Assembly: GCA_012932295.1 (NCBI GenBank)
Contig: JAAONU010000016.1
Coordinates: 46,345,241-46,409,240, forward strand
Source of the DNA: Cyclina sinensis
Taxonomy: Eukaryota > Mollusca > Bivalvia > Venerida > Veneridae
DNA: 64,000 bases
Reading direction: 5' to 3'
Both the position numbers and the translations under genes were made by a program. The notes below the pieces were generated by a model, which had not been told where the DNA came from, made no database searches, and saw only the letters and a list, made by a program, of their open reading frames with translations. Shown here in pieces: positions 44,700-55,799 of the stretch (positions within the stretch are counted from its first letter, which is position 1; each line of letters begins with the position of its first letter).

Positions 44700-47035
44700 T
44701 AGTGCTATTTAGAGAAACCGGTAATCGTTTTCCAATTTGATTTCTGACAAAGATGTGAATAATCGCTTTTCTGACAGTTCTGAGACCGTTTACACAGAAT
44801 CACTTCTTATTTGCGGCTTCAGATAGTAAAAATATAATCGAACTGTCCGTCTTGTTGTCTGTCTGCACTATATTCCTTGTCCGTTTCATATCTCTTAAGC
44901 ACATTAAAGGACTTTGAAATAATATGACTGGAACATTTAGTATAGCCAGTTGATGGGCACAACGTAATATTTGGTTGGCTTTATCCAAGGTCAATGCCAA
45001 GGTCACACATAAAATAAATCTCTTTCCACATTGCATGTTTACTGCAGATCTCTTTAACATTGAAGGATTTTGAAATTATTTGGTAAAAATATTAAAGCGA
45101 CTGACTCACAGATGGGTCGACGGTGCATAAAACAGAAAATGTTTAAACATATTGAAATTTTATGTGTTATTGTGAAGAACATATCTAAACTAAGTTAATA
45201 TCTCAGTTTTTGTTAAAAAAACATCATCGTAGTAACGTTTAACACATTTTATTGGTAAACATTTACTCTGTTTGTCACGGGATATATACTTTATTTATAT
45301 TGTTAATATTATAATAAGTTGTTGTGGCTCAGTGGTGTAGCTCGCCGCCCTTACTTTTACTGACCGGAAGGGCATGGGTTCGAATCCTGTTTAAATCAAA
45401 CTATTTTTCTTCAGGTTTCATGGTGTAAAGAAGCATTACATTATGTTTTTTTCATAATATATTAACTTCTCTTTAATTTCAAAGAAAAAAAAATAAGCTA
45501 AATTCTGTAAGCAAGTCGCTTTAAGTATAGCCACATGATGGCTAGAATGTCTGATTTGGTTCGCCTCGTCCACAGTCAGAACAGTAAATAAAAAATAGAC
45601 ACATACGCGTCAGACCACTATTTCGATTATGCTTCTATCTCTTAAACACATTTTAAAGTTACATTTTAAAAATACTGAGTACTGCAACATGATGCGCAGA
45701 ACGTATGATTTAGTTGACTACGTCAACGGTCAAGGTCACACATAAATCCCCTCACGTCCGTCTTCCGCATTGTGTCTGCTCATTTTTTGAATACACTGAA
45801 GTGGGAAATTACTTTGAAGAAATATTAAGTATTAACTCATGACGGATAAAACGTATGATTTGATCAACCCGCATCTGTAATCAGAAGTTAATTAATTGCA
45901 TATTTATTTTTCATTTTACCTATTTTACAATCTAATTTGAATACGTGACATAACTTTTTGTGCTCATTTATCTGATACATGACCTTTGAAGGCAGTTGTC
46001 ACATCATGAGACATCTCTTGATTAGTAGTTAGCCTTGAAATCATCCTGACTGTTAGATTTTAAGAGTCCGGAATATGATTTTAAATGCTGCTGAGATTAG
46101 ACGTTTTGTCTGTGCACAATGTGAAGGGAGAAATAAATGCACTTTATTATGTCTACAATCATATTAGTAGATATTTCTTTAGTTGCGTAATTACTACGTT
46201 TTTTGATAGCAGAAATGACAAGTGTACATTTAGACGTCTGTTATAGGACATAAAATATCTCCGTGATTGAATATACAAATAAAGTATGTGTAAATGTCAG
46301 TCATCTTTGAGTTTGACCGCATCTAAGTATAACATAAAAACATATGTTTATGATTACGTAAGTAAAGATAAGATATAACTCCTACTCAAGTGATTAGTAA
46401 AAGAAACTTTATTACTTCGTTATGTTAGAATAAGTAAGTGCTCCTTGTCTTTTATTTACTCATTTACGAGAAAAATAGGGTACCTTTTGAAAGTTTGTAC
46501 TCAAATTCGTCAAAAGATTGCAGATTTAAAGCAAACTATATAAAATTATGTCATTAATGTAGACAAACACATGATGGACAGAACGTATGATTTGATCAAC
46601 TCCGTCGGTCAAGTTAATATTTATGTCATTAATGTAGACAAAAGGCAAAGGAATTTAGTGTATTTCTACTTATCAAGTACGTAAAGTACGTGAGGTGCAT
46701 TTGAAACATTCATATAAAAGTGTATAGAAAGGTTGTCTCCAAACTAGTCACACAGCATATTAATTATTTAAGTATGATCTATCCTGAATTTACATGTAAT
46801 TGAAGATTTCACACAAAATAAATCATTGATAGTTAAGTCCCATAGAGAGTTATTTAAACATACTCATTATAACTTATTTATAGATTTGTTTAGCTCATTT
46901 TATTACCAGTTGTTCGTTGTTAAACTTTACGTAATTACGTACTTATTATTATAGAAAAAACGCGAATCAGAACGTTAATACTTGTGTAACTCAGATGTAT
47001 AACCAAGGTCGTTAAAAATTTGGACTTCGTCTTAC
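44700..47035 (+). repeat. segmental duplication block D, copy 2
   Basis: Direct partner of 29275-33010 without the Helitron-like insertion (CAGAATCACTTCTTATTTGC runs through). It starts with AAACCGGTAATCGTTTTCCA and ends near TACTTATTATTATAGAAAAA. It continues into a C-like segment (46.96-47.29 kb). Confidence 0.75.
45317..45400 (+). repeat. tRNA-like SINE head in D2
   Basis: It has a perfect A-box TGGCTCAGTGG and a perfect B-box GGTTCGAATCC, but a stretched anticodon region (GCCCTT - 15 nt - AAGGGC) and no acceptor stem. This is a tRNA-derived SINE rather than a tRNA gene. The partner in D1 shows it was present before the duplication. Confidence 0.65.
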
Positions 47036-47290
47036 TCTAATAAATCAACCGTTTCTGCACTATTTGAATAATTACAACGGCATGACACTTTTTCTTCCAA
47101 TTAAAGGTTTTGTCAAACATGTTCCTAAAATATCTTTGAAATAGCTGTGTAATGTGTTGGTTTGACGTTTCATAGATTGTTTATTTCTCCACGGCATCTT
47201 CAGATACAGAAATAGCTCAGAATGTTACTTTCTAACATGGAATTGTTTACAAATTACCTTACAGGAAAGTGCTTTATCAAACCACTTATT
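46960..47290 (+). repeat. array block C4
   Basis: CCTAAAATATCTTTGAAATAGCT..TTTGACGTTTCATAGATT..CAGATACAGAAATAGCTCAGAAT follows the same order as blocks C1 and C2. Only the central part is preserved. Confidence 0.6.
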
Positions 47291-47833
47291 GAAGGAAACA
47301 CTGTTAGTTTATTTTCGAAAGTTGAAAGCGAAAAGATCCTAAGTGCTTTTGAATAAAAAGAAAATAGAATCGTTTCGCTTTCACTTCATCAATTTCTTTT
47401 TAGAAAAGATTGATACATCAATAGCTTCTAATAATGTTTAGGGAGACTGGATTCCCGTATGGATTCCCGTATGACAAATAGGAAAACGAACAAAAAAGTT
47501 AGAATAAGAAATTGATACTTGCTTTGAGATTATCTTAAATGGGCCCTTTTAAAGACAAAAATTAAATTGGATCATTCTTAAGAGATTGTCTGCCAGAAAT
47601 GAGATAGAAGTTAGATTAGAGTTTTATGAAAAACTTTATATTGTCAATTAAAAAAAATGATTATCAGTTGTCAAGAGGTTATCATACCTAGAGGTTTTTT
47701 GCTGACTACTTTCTAGTGTAAGCTGTTATAGAGAACTACTGTTTGACAGTCTTTATATTTCTCTGAAAATACTTTGGTACAGATTTGTGAAAAGTGAAGT
47801 TTCGAAAGAATTGTATAGAAGTTTAGTTTAGAC
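47291..47833. other. non-coding stretch
   Basis: Holds a 15-bp doublet GGATTCCCGTAT near 47451-47473 and otherwise nothing recognised. Confidence 0.4.
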
Positions 47834-48036
47834 TCATTTATTTTACATCGATTGCGATACAAGTTCTTACAACTTAGATTCACGACGCTCGATGACTGCT
47901 TCCTGGGTTTCATACCAGTATTCGCGCAGCGGTGGAGAATGTGAAGATCGAGAGAGAATCTCGCCTCTGACGGGATTCGAACCCGCGACCTCTGGATCCG
48001 GAGCCCTGCGCTCAACCCCTGGACCACGGTGCCTCC
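47834..48036 (-). repeat. tRNA-Arg-like SINE
   Basis: On the minus strand a tRNA-like head starts GGAGGCACCGTGGTCCAGGG, has an anticodon-loop-like CTCCGGA (anticodon position CCG, so tRNA-Arg-like) and a B-box GGTTCGAATCC. The sequence where the 3' acceptor strand should lie (CAGAGGC) cannot pair with GGAGGCA, so it is not a functional tRNA. A body of about 110 bp follows with GAATACTGGTATGAAACCCA and TCGCAATCGATGTAAAATAA as tail. Head plus conserved body plus short AT tail fits a molluscan SINE; the exact family was not determined. A (GT)n microsatellite (48072-48096) lies on the head side. Confidence 0.7.
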
Positions 48037-48071
48037 TAAATATAGAAGTCGTTTCACTTGCAATATGTTTG

Positions 48072-48096
48072 GTGTGTGTGTGTGTGTGTGTGTGTG
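48072..48096. repeat. (GT)n microsatellite
   Basis: An uninterrupted run of about 12 GT units directly next to the SINE head. Confidence 0.95.
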
Positions 48097-48099
48097 ATA

Positions 48100-49850
48100 A
48101 TATATGGGACATATGATTTCAAATCTTATGAAAACATTAAAAAATCAAATTTGTCAAATACTCGTATTGTTTTCTTGTACATGTACTACAGTATTGCCTG
48201 TTGAATGGATAATGCTAGTTCTATTCCTATTGTCAGCCGTCAGCACGCATAGATGAACAATTATATTGTATAAATCAAGAGAGCAACAGGTGCAACTAGA
48301 AAAAACCATTCACCTGCAGCGTTCTTTTGTATAACAATGTTAATGTCTGGCAAAGTCTGTTCCCATTATTTTATTGTACGTTAGTACTTATTTTTATTAT
48401 TTTGAAGCTTAATCGTAATTGAATACTTAAAATGAAGGAAACCTTCTCATAGTTTTACCTTGGTATATAGGAACCGCACATTTTATGTTCAATAAGTACT
48501 AGGTAGTGCTAGGAAAAGACGCATTTATTCTTTCGACCAATGCGTAATTCATAATATGCTTAAATCCAGACACATGCCTCATTAACATTTCTGCTAATTT
48601 CAACCTCGAAAATAAACGTCCAAGGCCAAGAATTGACAACAGCTAAAAAGTGTACTGTTATACCTACAACAACCATAATTGCCCAGTCCATAGACTAGCG
48701 TGCTGTTTTCTAGTTTTAGCTCGACTCGACATTTTGTGCTTCGGGTCAAAGTTTTAGAACGCGAGATATGCCAAAATCGCAAAATACGTTTCAGTACGTT
48801 ATAAAGACAGAAAGGATACATTTGCTGAGTACTGGCTTTAAACATTGCCACATATAGTTTACCATGACTTATTTTGTTTCCAGGCTTTTCTGACATTCCA
48901 TATTTTAATGTGAAAGTTCACACTTGTAAATAATGCGAAAGATCACCCTTGTAAAGAAGTGTTGTGCAATTTGCAGGAAATTTGTTTTGTTTATGTTTTC
49001 ATCAACTTGAGGGAACATCACGATTTTCTGAAGTCATCAGTTTGAAAAAAAACTGTAATCTGCATCTTGATAGACTGATTTCATTTACCAACACAGAAGC
49101 TTTATTATCATTTTCCGTGATTATAAGTTCCAGTTAAGCTAAGTAAACGTATAACAAGATCATTGGATCTTATAATTGTGTTGTTTAATTCTTATTATTA
49201 TGCAATTTCGTTTTGGATAGTAGAAACACTTTTCTTTTTGTAATTAAAATGTTTGAGTTTGAAAGTAATTTTCGGAACGTGTTATCAGATGTTATCATAA
49301 ATTGAAATTCCTGTCCTCGGACATATGTAATACCGGTATATTGGTAGGAGCATTTCAATAATTTACAGACATGTTTGCATTGAAAATGCGCCCCGAGAAT
49401 TTTCAAAGAATTAATTCAACTACCGAATCTTGGAAAATGCCTAATTAGAGCTTTTGCAAACGCACTACGTTATTAACGAACTTCTCGAAAATGTGACTAG
49501 TGTTAATCGGCGTTGTCATTGTAATTAATAGATAGTTCAGAACTAATACGTACTCTGGCCTTATGCCGTCTAAAAATTATAAGAACTCACTCACTGAAAA
49601 AAAAACTCGAAAAGACAGGATTCATAGTTGTGTATGTGTGTTTTAAGAAGTCAACATTTAAAGATTCCTGTCATATTTTAGTCTGCGTATGTGATTAAAG
49701 AGTGTTTTACTCTTAACTATTTCCTTATTTAAATATGTAACACAATTAATCTTGTTGAATAAGTAGAAAAGCGCCAGGACGAAAACAGGAAAAAGATGAT
49801 GTAACTAAATCAGAATGTCTGTTTTAAATACTACAGAATAAGACGATGTC
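48100..49850. other. non-coding stretch with faint repeat to 54.5-56.6 kb
   Basis: Words TAATGTCTGGCAAAGTCT (48341) and CACATATAGTTTACCATGAC (48849) recur as TAATTGTCTGGCAAAATCT (54518) and CACATATAGCTTATTATGAC (54739). AGTTCAGAACTAATACGTACTCTGGC (49534 on) resembles AGTTCGGTACTGATTCGTATCCTGGC (56524 on). This suggests an old direct duplication of about 6-7 kb, much decayed. No supported gene. Confidence 0.4.
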
Positions 49851-51420
49851 TGAATTGCTCAATAACAATTATCTTGAGAGAAATAAAAGCAATAATTGTA
49901 TTGCATATTAATGGGAAAGCAACAAAAGTCCGGTTATCTGTAATTTCCTTTGTGGCGTAATTTCTACGTTTTGATAGCATAACGAAAAAAGGCCTATAAC
50001 TGCCAAGTTCTATATAAAGACGTTACTTGTAGCACATGAAGTGTCTTGGAGCGTGGTGAGGGGGGGGGGTTGGAGTTTGGGTTTAATGCACAGTCTTTTG
50101 TATGTGTCAGCTGAACATAAAACATAAACAGTGGTATATGAGGCTAAACAATGATCAAAGGGGTACCGGAATTATTGTAGGTTTTGTGATACAAGTATAC
50201 AGCTAGTACAAAGTAAATCATATTGGAAGAGATCACTATATATTCACTCTTTTTTTCGAAATATTGACGAACAAACTAAACGTTTCTATCACCCTATAAA
50301 TCGATAATATATAAAAATGAATGACTCATAAAGAGATACTGTATGAGGTATGGCGATATTCTTAAAATGGGTACAAATAGATTATTACACGAGAAAACTG
50401 TAAAACTGACAAAGAAAAAAAAGAATGAATTGTAAACAGAATGTTGAAATTAAAAGAAAATGAGCTACTGATAAGGTCTTTGAAGTTCGGTAGTCCTCAA
50501 AAAGTTAACGATTTCTTAATAGGTTTATCTTTATGTTGAAGACAAAGATCACCGCCAGTTAGATGCTTGCTAATTGAGGATTCTAAACAACACACAGCCA
50601 TAAATCAGGGAAAGGCTTATCTAGAAATGAGTTAATTAAACATCAATACAATGTATTTATAGCTTTGTTACAACCTTTAATTACTGACCAACTTGTGAGA
50701 AAATACATTTATCAGGATCAGACCCAATCTGTGGTAAACATTATTCCAGTTTCTGTACCGCTTTTGAGCTTATTTCTGCAAAATTCTATGCTTTATCCCA
50801 TGTTTTATCTTCCTGTCTGTAATAGATTATGCAAAACAGTATATGTCACTATATAATTTAAATGTATGTATTTACCTATTTATATATTCCTCGATTCCTT
50901 CCTGCTTCCTTATGCTACTAGATGATATAGGTATTTATCTATTAATAATAGCTTGCTTTCTTGATTCATTCCCTCTTCCTTTCTTCATTCTTTCATTCGA
51001 TTTGAGGATTCAATATTTAAAATGGGACTGCATGTATTATTCTCATGTTTCTCATATGATCACTCAAGATCCATTTTAGCAGCATTTTTTAGAAAACAAA
51101 AGTTTCCTAATCATATCCAAATTCACCTAAAAGTGTTAAACAAAAGTTTTTTTGCTAAGTCCAATAAATCATCAATTTCTCAGCTACTTGTATCCACAAG
51201 ACGCAACACATTTTCTTTCCTTAAAAGGGTAATGACGTTCTTAAATTATCTTCAAAATAGCTTAATAAAATTGTTGTGACGTTTATAGTTGATTAAATTC
51301 TCAAAGACTTCCACAGAAATAGCTCGCAATATCTTTATAACAGGGCATTGTTTGCCAATCACATTACAGAAAAATGTATTCAACACACAGATTGTTGCAC
51401 CGGACATATTATTTCAGCTT
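49850..51420 (+). repeat. array unit B6-C5
   Basis: GAGAGAAATAAAAGCAATAATT and GTGGCGTAATTTCTACG start a B-like stretch. GATGCTTGCTAATTGAGGATTCTAAACA (50560-50587) matches B1. TTATCTTCAAAATAGCTT..GTTGTGACGTTTATAG..CACAGAAATAGCTCGCAATAT matches C. The shared exons are not preserved. A poly-G run lies at 50058-50070. Confidence 0.55.
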
Positions 51421-51514
51421 TTCGGACTTCGGCAAATGCTGTTCTACAAAGGCTTCAGGGTTTTGGACTTAAAGAAATTTCGGCAAACCAAACAGAATTA
51501 CTGTAGTTTGCTTA

Positions 51515-51830
51515 TGTTAAAAGACCACCCGTTGGCCACGTTGCGTACACGTGCGCACCCAATTATGCAAAGTGTTCACCCCCACCCCCACCCCCCCCCA
51601 CCCCCTCGGCCGCGATGAGACCGGTGGCCGTGCAAGGGGAAGGTAATTTTTATTTCATTTTTTATTATTTTTAAATCACGATTCATTCGTTGATTTATCA
51701 CAGATTATGTTAAAAAACTATCCGTTGGGCACGAGGAGGCCAGTTGTGCGCAAAGTGTTCATCCCTTGGCCGCGATGAGGCCGGTGGTCGTGCAAGTGGT
51801 AATTAATTTTTATTTAATATTTTTATAATA
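51515..51830. repeat. GC-rich tandem duplication, about 180 bp x 2
   Basis: AAGTGTTCA.CCC..TTGGCCGCGATGAG.CCGGTGG.CGTGCAAG is found twice (to about 51640 and to about 51802), each preceded by CCGTTGG.CACG and followed by TAATTTTTATTT. The first copy has expanded a C/CCCCA run (51577-51606). Confidence 0.75.
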
Positions 51831-51834
51831 CTTA

Positions 51835-52095
51835 TATATATTTCATTTGGTGATGTATCACATATATGCTAATAAATCAATTTAATATATCTACATTAAT
51901 GTATCACAGTTATGCTAATAAATAAATTTAATGTATGTGCATTGATTTGCTTTTTTTTGGTTACTGGCCAGTTAAGTAATTTACAGGATTGGTTATTTGG
52001 TTGACAGACAAAAATCAGATAGACCTGTATTTTTATGTATTTTTATGAAAAGTATATGAGATATACATATGTCTCTCAGTCATGCCACGTGTCAA
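51835..52095. other. AT-rich doublet and flank
   Basis: TGATGTATCACATATATGCTAATAAATCAATTTAAT is echoed by AATGTATCACAGTTATGCTAATAAATAAATTTAAT about 48 bp later. No gene. Confidence 0.6.
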
Positions 52096-52099
52096 ATTC

Positions 52100-52544
52100 T
52101 CATATTCTTGTTTTGCCTCCACCCAGATCTTGTCCTTTATCTGGAGTGGGAGTGGTATCAACTAGGTTCTCTGTTTTTCTTTTATACCTGCCACTGTCGG
52201 CTTCTTTTATAAATGTTTGGGACAGCTCTATCTCAAGCGCCCAGTCTTGTCGAAATCTAAGCAGACCTTCCTTGGACCACTGCCTTCGGATACAGTTAGC
52301 ACCATTCGGTCCAGATAGTTTACTAACCCTTGAAAATACCGTTGATGGTGAGACATCGGACGCGTCCAAGGTCTGGTTGCCATTCATCTGGCACAGGGTC
52401 TAATTGGTCCGGATGAGATTGCAGCCAGGCCGTGAACGTATCCCTAGGTGCAGATAGTGTTTTAGCCCGGAGTGGTAACACTGAACCTGTTGGCAGAGTG
52501 GACAGACGCAATGGCTTTACTTCTTGTGTCCTTTTCAAGGACAA
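52100..52544 (-). pseudogene. C-terminal remnant of the same transposon-like gene
   Basis: Two overlapping minus-strand frames. 52544-52323 reads PLRLSTLPTGSVLPLRAKTL and DTFTAWLQSHPDQLDPVPDEW; 52387-52100 continues as SPSTVFSRVSKL, GLLRFRQDWALEIELSQTF and EADSGRYKRKTENL before a stop. The sense passes naturally from the first to the second near 52380, so a one-base frameshift (or a splice junction) is likely. I do not recognise the domain. The strand, GC-richer composition and order agree with the 240-codon frame upstream on the same strand, suggesting one broken gene. Confidence 0.35.
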
Positions 52545-52673
52545 GGCCAGTGGTGGCCATACACTTCTTGGTGACCAAAGCCAACACTCAGCCTCTCTGA
52601 CAGGGGGATGAGGGCATAAGGACGTTAAACCCGTCCATGATAGGGAGCACTACTGGGGCAGCGGGACTGAGGC

Positions 52674-52860
52674 TCATAGGGGAGGGGGTGGAGTGGTTGG
52701 CGCGCACCCAAGGTCATAGTGTGTACGCTCCATTTGTAACGAGTGCTTTAAGTGTCGGGCTGTTTCCTCTCTTATTGAGGGGGCTGTTTGTGCCATCAGG
52801 GTGGCAGTTCTTTTTCTGTTTAGGGTGCAGTTTAACTTGTAGAACGAGCCTGCATCCTGG
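52674..52860 (-). pseudogene. fragment resembling a tyrosine-recombinase C-terminus
   Basis: The minus-strand frame includes LMAQTAPSIREETARHLKHS followed by LQMERTHYDL, then a proline run and stop. The layout (leu-rich helix, HS, then E.THYDL) recalls the end of phage-integrase/tyrosine-recombinase domains of transposon-derived genes in molluscs, where HS is followed within about ten residues by the catalytic Tyr. The upstream catalytic Arg and His-x-x-Arg are not visible in frame, so the assignment is weak. It lies between the finger-containing frame and the C-terminal remnant on the same strand. Confidence 0.3.
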
Positions 52861-53307
52861 TATTAGTCCATGCATCATTAAACTCTTAATTTATGCGGCT
52901 AACAGAAAAAGCAATGCCACCCTCCTCATAGGAACCAACACACAGGGGATTCCTGCTCAACAATGTCGCAGACCTTAATTAAAGCATCATACTCTTCTTA
53001 ATTGAGCGGGAGGTCCACTGGGCCCGGTTGAGAGGTTTTGTGATTTGAGAGCGAAATGACCCGGTACTCATGTCCCACGCATCTGACAGTGCTGGCTTCT
53101 CAATCTTCACGGATCCGCAGCTCAACAAGCACTCCAGCCAGAGCATCACATCCTGTGATGATTGTGGCTATTAAATACATAATGTTTGGCCATGTATCGT
53201 AGGTTACCCCCTGCCTTAACAGAAATATGCTTACCCTGTAAAGAGGATGCTTGAAATGTACACCCACATCCCTAATGGCAAGGGCGGGCTGGTCCTGGTT
53301 TGCCTTC

Positions 53308-54030
53308 TCATGCCGACAATTTAGTTTTCAATTCAGACATGGTTTTTCTTAGACCTTGACAGGCGCTCTGGAAAACCGTCATGCAATGAGCGCTTATAAC
53401 ATTGCTTGAGCAAAGAAAGTTTCCAAATCGTGTCAACTGGCACAAGACGTTGCTATTGAAACTGGCCCCTTTGTCGCAGTGTACTATATACTGCTCAACA
53501 GCTCCAACAGATATGCATTTACCCGGAGAATCTGTGAAGTTGAAGTACGTGGATATGCGATTATTAACTCTGACTAACTCTTTTGCCCAGGCTTTTGACA
53601 CAGATCCCAACAAGCAGTATTCTCCTGCTATTTGGTAGAGGTCACTTGTTGAGATTAATGGATGTTCCAATGGAACAGGCCGAGGAGGCGGCGGTTGCTG
53701 AGGTAGCAACGACAAGCACTTCTCAGACGCCTGAGCTCCAGGAGGTGTAAGCTCAGACGACTTAGCAGCGCTAGTCGTCACCGCTTGACAAGCCGCATCT
53801 TCTGAAGCAGAAGAAGTTGAAGTGAAATCATTGTTGGGATCAGCAGGAACAGTCCACGGAGGAGACATCACGGCTATGGCCTTCTTCTTTAGACGCCTCG
53901 AGTCGTCCCTAGATCTGTTATGCACTATGCGTAAGTGCAAGGGCACATCAGCTCTAATGCTGGCACAGGTCTCCATTGGGCATATTCTGTACAAATGCCC
54001 CCTGTAATTACTTGCCCCGATCAACCGCAC
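53308..54030 (-). CDS. zinc-finger protein fragment, probable transposon-derived (240 codons)
   Basis: This is the longest open frame in the window. As framed it starts at a GTG, so the true start or an upstream exon is unknown; a CAG at about 54003 could instead be a splice acceptor. Residues 17-37 form a C-x4-C-x9-H-x4-H finger (CPMETC ... HLRIVH). A basic patch RRLKKK (45-50) could be a nuclear signal. Residues 60-120 are Ser/Ala/Pro-rich and end in a QQPPPPRP run. Residues 125-240 are helical and Cys-containing (GEYCLLGSVSKAWAKELVRV ... LCQLTRFGNFLCSS), compatible with the DNA-binding part of a tyrosine recombinase, though this is inference. Codon use is much less AT-rich than the flanks. 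A Crypton- or DIRS-like origin is possible. Confidence 0.45.
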   Translation of the reverse strand: MRLIGASNYRGHLYRICPMETCASIRADVPLHLRIVHNRSRDDSRRLKKKAIAVMSPPWTVPADPNNDFTSTSSASEDAACQAVTTSAAKSSELTPPGAQASEKCLSLLPQQPPPPRPVPLEHPLISTSDLYQIAGEYCLLGSVSKAWAKELVRVNNRISTYFNFTDSPGKCISVGAVEQYIVHCDKGASFNSNVLCQLTRFGNFLCSSNVISAHCMTVFQSACQGLRKTMSELKTKLSA

Positions 54031-54139
54031 GTAATTGGCCTAAAGATTACAACTTTACTTGGTGTGCGGCACATTTATGTGCAGCTACATATGCGGAGTT
54101 ATCCGCTGCACATTGACCTGACAAATTGGAGATTGTAAC

Positions 54140-55305
54140 AGTTACGGTGCTGCTTGGGCATGACAAAGTCAAAAGTATATAGAAATAATAAAATATATTA
54201 TATAAACAATAATATTGATACTTATTTATTCAAAATTAAAAGAATGTATCGGAAAGTGAACCAGTGAGATAATAAATTTAAAAGGAATAGTATAACTAAC
54301 ATTTACGTTGATTTGTTATGTATGAATAAATTACTGGACTTATGTTTTGAAATCTCATAGACTACTTAAAAAAGAAAGCTAAAATTATCAGTTCCTATTG
54401 TTTTCATTTACATTTCAGTCTGTTAACAAGGTACAGCTATTAATATCACTTTGTACGTACATAGCAATGTGTATATATTAATAACAACAAACAACAAATA
54501 TATGTAGCGTTCTTGTAATTGTCTGGCAAAATCTACTCCTGACCAGTTGATAATTGTGCGTATGTACTTCTATCACAGACATTACTTACACGAGTACATA
54601 CGGTGATGGAAACCTTTGCATGCTTATAATTAGATTTTACTACGATAAGACCAAACATTGCCTGTAATTAGATTTTACTGAGATAAGAACAAACATTCAG
54701 CTGACTTGTTTTTAAATAGTATTGGTTTTGAATATTTGCACATATAGCTTATTATGACAAATTGTATTCCCGCTTTTTTTTCGGGGTGGGCGAGAGGTGT
54801 GCCTTTCGCTACAAGACAATAAAATTCATTTAAAGTTCACTTACGTCCATGAGTATGTCCCACACTAGACCTACCTGTCTCTGTCAACAGTCAGTTTTTA
54901 TACAGTTTCGAGCATCATATAATTTTATCGGAAAATAAGGCGTTTCATTAAAAGCTTTAACAAATTTTCATCATTGCCTGTCATTGAGTTTTAATTTTGC
55001 TTTTTTTTCTTAATTGTGATGAAAATGTCTATGTCATGTGGCAGTTTCTATGTTCGATATATCAGAAAGTGATCGATGGTGACTTAAACAATCGAAATGT
55101 TAAATTCTTGCTGTGTCATCATTATTTCTGTTCAGTATCGTTTTATTTATAAAGCAGTCTTGAACCGTTCATTCCATTCTATTTTTAATGAATTTGAACA
55201 AAGACGTTTTGAAAAAAGGTGCAGTTTTCAACTTCACAAAAAAACTACTAACACTTGAAGGATCTAATTAAGTATCCAGTTCAAAAACAGAATTTATACT
55301 CACGT
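54140..55305. other. non-coding stretch
   Basis: Returns to AT-rich background. It holds the faint echoes of 48.3-49.0 kb noted there. No gene. Confidence 0.4.
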
Positions 55306-55307
55306 AC

Positions 55308-55798
55308 AAAACAAGAGATCAGTAGAACCGATGGATCCTCCCCGAATAAATGCCAATTCCAAAAAGGCTATAATAATTGTTTAATATTTATTTGTTTAAA
55401 GTATGAAAAATAACAAAGGGCAATAACTCTTAAATTATGCAAAATAGAGTTACGGTTCTTGCAGGCTGCACTTCTCCTCATGGAGATCTAACTACATGTA
55501 CCAATAAAGTTTCATGTTAATATCTCTTATACTTTGTGAGATATGCCCAGACAAAAATAAGTATGAGAAATTTTAAAAGGCAATAACTCAAAAATTAATA
55601 AAGCAAGAGTTATGGTTCTTGTGCAGTGCACTGCTCCTTAATGAGATCTAACTACCTGTGCAGTTTGGTCTTGATATCTCTCATAGTTTTTGTGTTATGC
55701 TCCGGACAGAATTATGACGGACGGACGGACGGACGGACGGACGAACGGACGGACGGACAAAGCGGCAACTATATGCTCGCCCTTCGGGGAGCATAAAA
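55308..55798 (-). mobile_element. Helitron-like (pearl/HINE) element
   Basis: On the minus strand it begins CTTTTTATGCTCCCCGAAGG with hairpin TATGCTC...GAGCATA, then a GTCC microsatellite of about 50 bp (55717-55758 on the plus strand as ACGG), then two to three core repeats of about 160 bp (AAGGCAATAACTC words at about 55417 and 55577). It ends CTCTTGTT, seen on the plus strand as AACAAGAG at 55311. Confidence 0.75.
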
Positions 55799-55799
55799 A

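Noticed and set aside
47939..48036. Functional tRNA-Arg gene on the minus strand
   Set aside because: D-, anticodon- and T-arm-like parts exist, but the acceptor strands (GGAGGCA and CAGAGGC) do not pair and a SINE body follows directly.
48600..48896. 98-codon minus-strand frame
   Set aside because: The related stretch near 54.5-54.8 kb does not keep the frame, and no domain is recognised.
52637..52978. 113-codon plus-strand frame in the GC-rich island
   Set aside because: It overlaps the more convincing minus-strand recombinase-like fragment and has no recognisable features; probably an antisense shadow.
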